Source: CALSPH01 sp041690035 (GTDB lineage Bacteria > Bacteroidota > Bacteroidia > NS11-12g > UBA955). Taken from it: 5,232 nucleotides of DNA. The notes below the pieces were generated by a model. It was given only the letters and a program-made list of their open reading frames with translations, was not told the origin of the DNA and ran no database searches. The first letter of the stretch is position 1. Each line of letters starts with the position of its first letter. Below are positions 4,936 to 5,232 of the stretch, in pieces. The stretch lies in contig JBDNFC010000023.1 in assembly GCA_041690035.1 (NCBI GenBank), positions 1-5,232 on the forward strand. Direction: 5' to 3'. A program made the position numbers and the translations under genes.

Positions 4936-5232
4936 TTGAAAAAAAAATACCTGTTTTTTATTCATTTTACTGCCTGCCTTTCTTTTTGGGCAAGCATTTG
5001 TTACCACTTGGGATATACCCAAACGCAATTGACTGCTTTGCCAATAAATTTAATATCATTTACGGCCTTTAATAATGCCTGCAATGAGAACATTATTAAA
5101 TGGACAAGTACCGATGAGGTCAATTTTTCGCATTATAACCTAGAGTGGAGCGCAGATGGAAACACCTTTAGCACCGTAGCACTAATAAAAGGCAAAGGAG
5201 AGATCAATGGCTTAAACAATTACAGTTTCAAC
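4936..5232 (+). CDS. Secreted protein with Fn3-like T9SS-associated domain, start uncertain, runs off the window
   Basis: The frame is open from after the TGA at 4888-4890 to the window end, but no ATG lies in it; TTG at 4936 is the first sensible start. From about 5026 it reads LTALPINLISFTAFNN, then NIIKWTSTDEVNFSHYNLEW, then SADGNTFSTVALIKGKG and NNYSF. This matches the Fn3-like segment often found just before the T9SS sorting domain in Bacteroidota surface proteins (the LPVxLLSFxA...W.T..E.N...F.IERS.DG pattern). From TTG the first 20 residues (KKKYLFFIHF onward) are hydrophobic and could pass for a signal peptide, but a better one lies in another frame (see 4937-5032). The C-terminus is outside the window. 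The domain call is good; whether this is a functional short gene or a rearranged pseudogene is open. Confidence 0.6.
   Translation, partial: MKKKYLFFIHFTACLSFWASICYHLGYTQTQLTALPINLISFTAFNNACNENIIKWTSTDEVNFSHYNLEWSADGNTFSTVALIKGKGEINGLNNYSFN
4937..5032 (+). pseudogene. Out-of-frame signal peptide and N-terminus of a surface protein
   Basis: In the frame one base ahead of the Fn3-like reading, the codons after the TGA at 4937-4939 spell KKNTCFLFILLPAFLFGQ, then AFVTTWDIPKRN and a TGA at 5030-5032. This is a classic Sec signal peptide with a Bacteroidota-style FGQ-A cleavage site, followed by FVTTW, a start I associate with BspA-like surface proteins. It has no start codon in frame. Removing one A from the nine-A run at 4939-4947 would join it to the TTG at 4936. 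After the stop, coding continues only in the Fn3-like frame, which suggests an internal deletion or frameshift. Confidence 0.4.

Noticed and set aside
3568..4957. Shared AAAAAATACCTG string at 3569-3580 and 4942-4953, as a possible mobile-element end
   Set aside because: One copy is a terminator arm and the other lies in signal-peptide codons; no target duplication or transposase is present, so similarity is probably from homopolymer bias.

Overview
The window looks like a low-GC Bacteroidota chromosome segment. The evidence is the strongly A/T-biased coding, starts without a Shine-Dalgarno sequence, promoter-like elements of the TAnnTTTG type, and secreted proteins carrying type IX secretion system (T9SS) C-terminal sorting and associated Fn3-like domains. 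The lineage below phylum cannot be read from the sequence.

Layout, left to right. (1) 1-184: regulatory DNA with two near-identical 32-bp tandem units and a palindrome, ending in a TATATTTG promoter element. (2) 185-1468 (+): an intact AAA ATPase with DUF4143 and PD-(D/E)XK nuclease-like regions. (3) 1469-1819: a gene-free gap with short hairpins, a GC-richer patch, a second copy of the TAACACTTTAT element, and a repeat/palindrome just upstream of the next gene. (4) 1820-2758 (+): a LuxR-type HTH protein whose N-terminal half looks like tandem ribosomal L7/L12-CTD/ClpS-like modules. (5) 2898-3467 (-): a beta-propeller gene remnant broken by one in-frame TAA. (6) 3528-3604: two adjacent terminator-like stems. 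(7) 3624-4805 (-): an intact secreted Asp-box beta-propeller with a T9SS sorting domain. (8) 4806-4935: a divergent intergenic region with three copies of TGAYACAAA. (9) 4936-5232 (+): the start of a secreted protein running off the window. It carries an Fn3-like segment, with a conflicting signal-peptide reading in a second frame.

No operon or multi-gene system is evident. The two left-hand genes are single regulated units. The right half is a cell-surface/secreted cluster with two decayed or rearranged members, which fits gene turnover in an accessory region. The most unusual items are the domain architecture of the LuxR-type protein, the 32-bp operator-like array before the AAA gene, and the two-frame start of the last gene. 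No CRISPR array, insertion sequence, rRNA or tRNA was seen. All family assignments come from reading motifs by eye; no database search was run.
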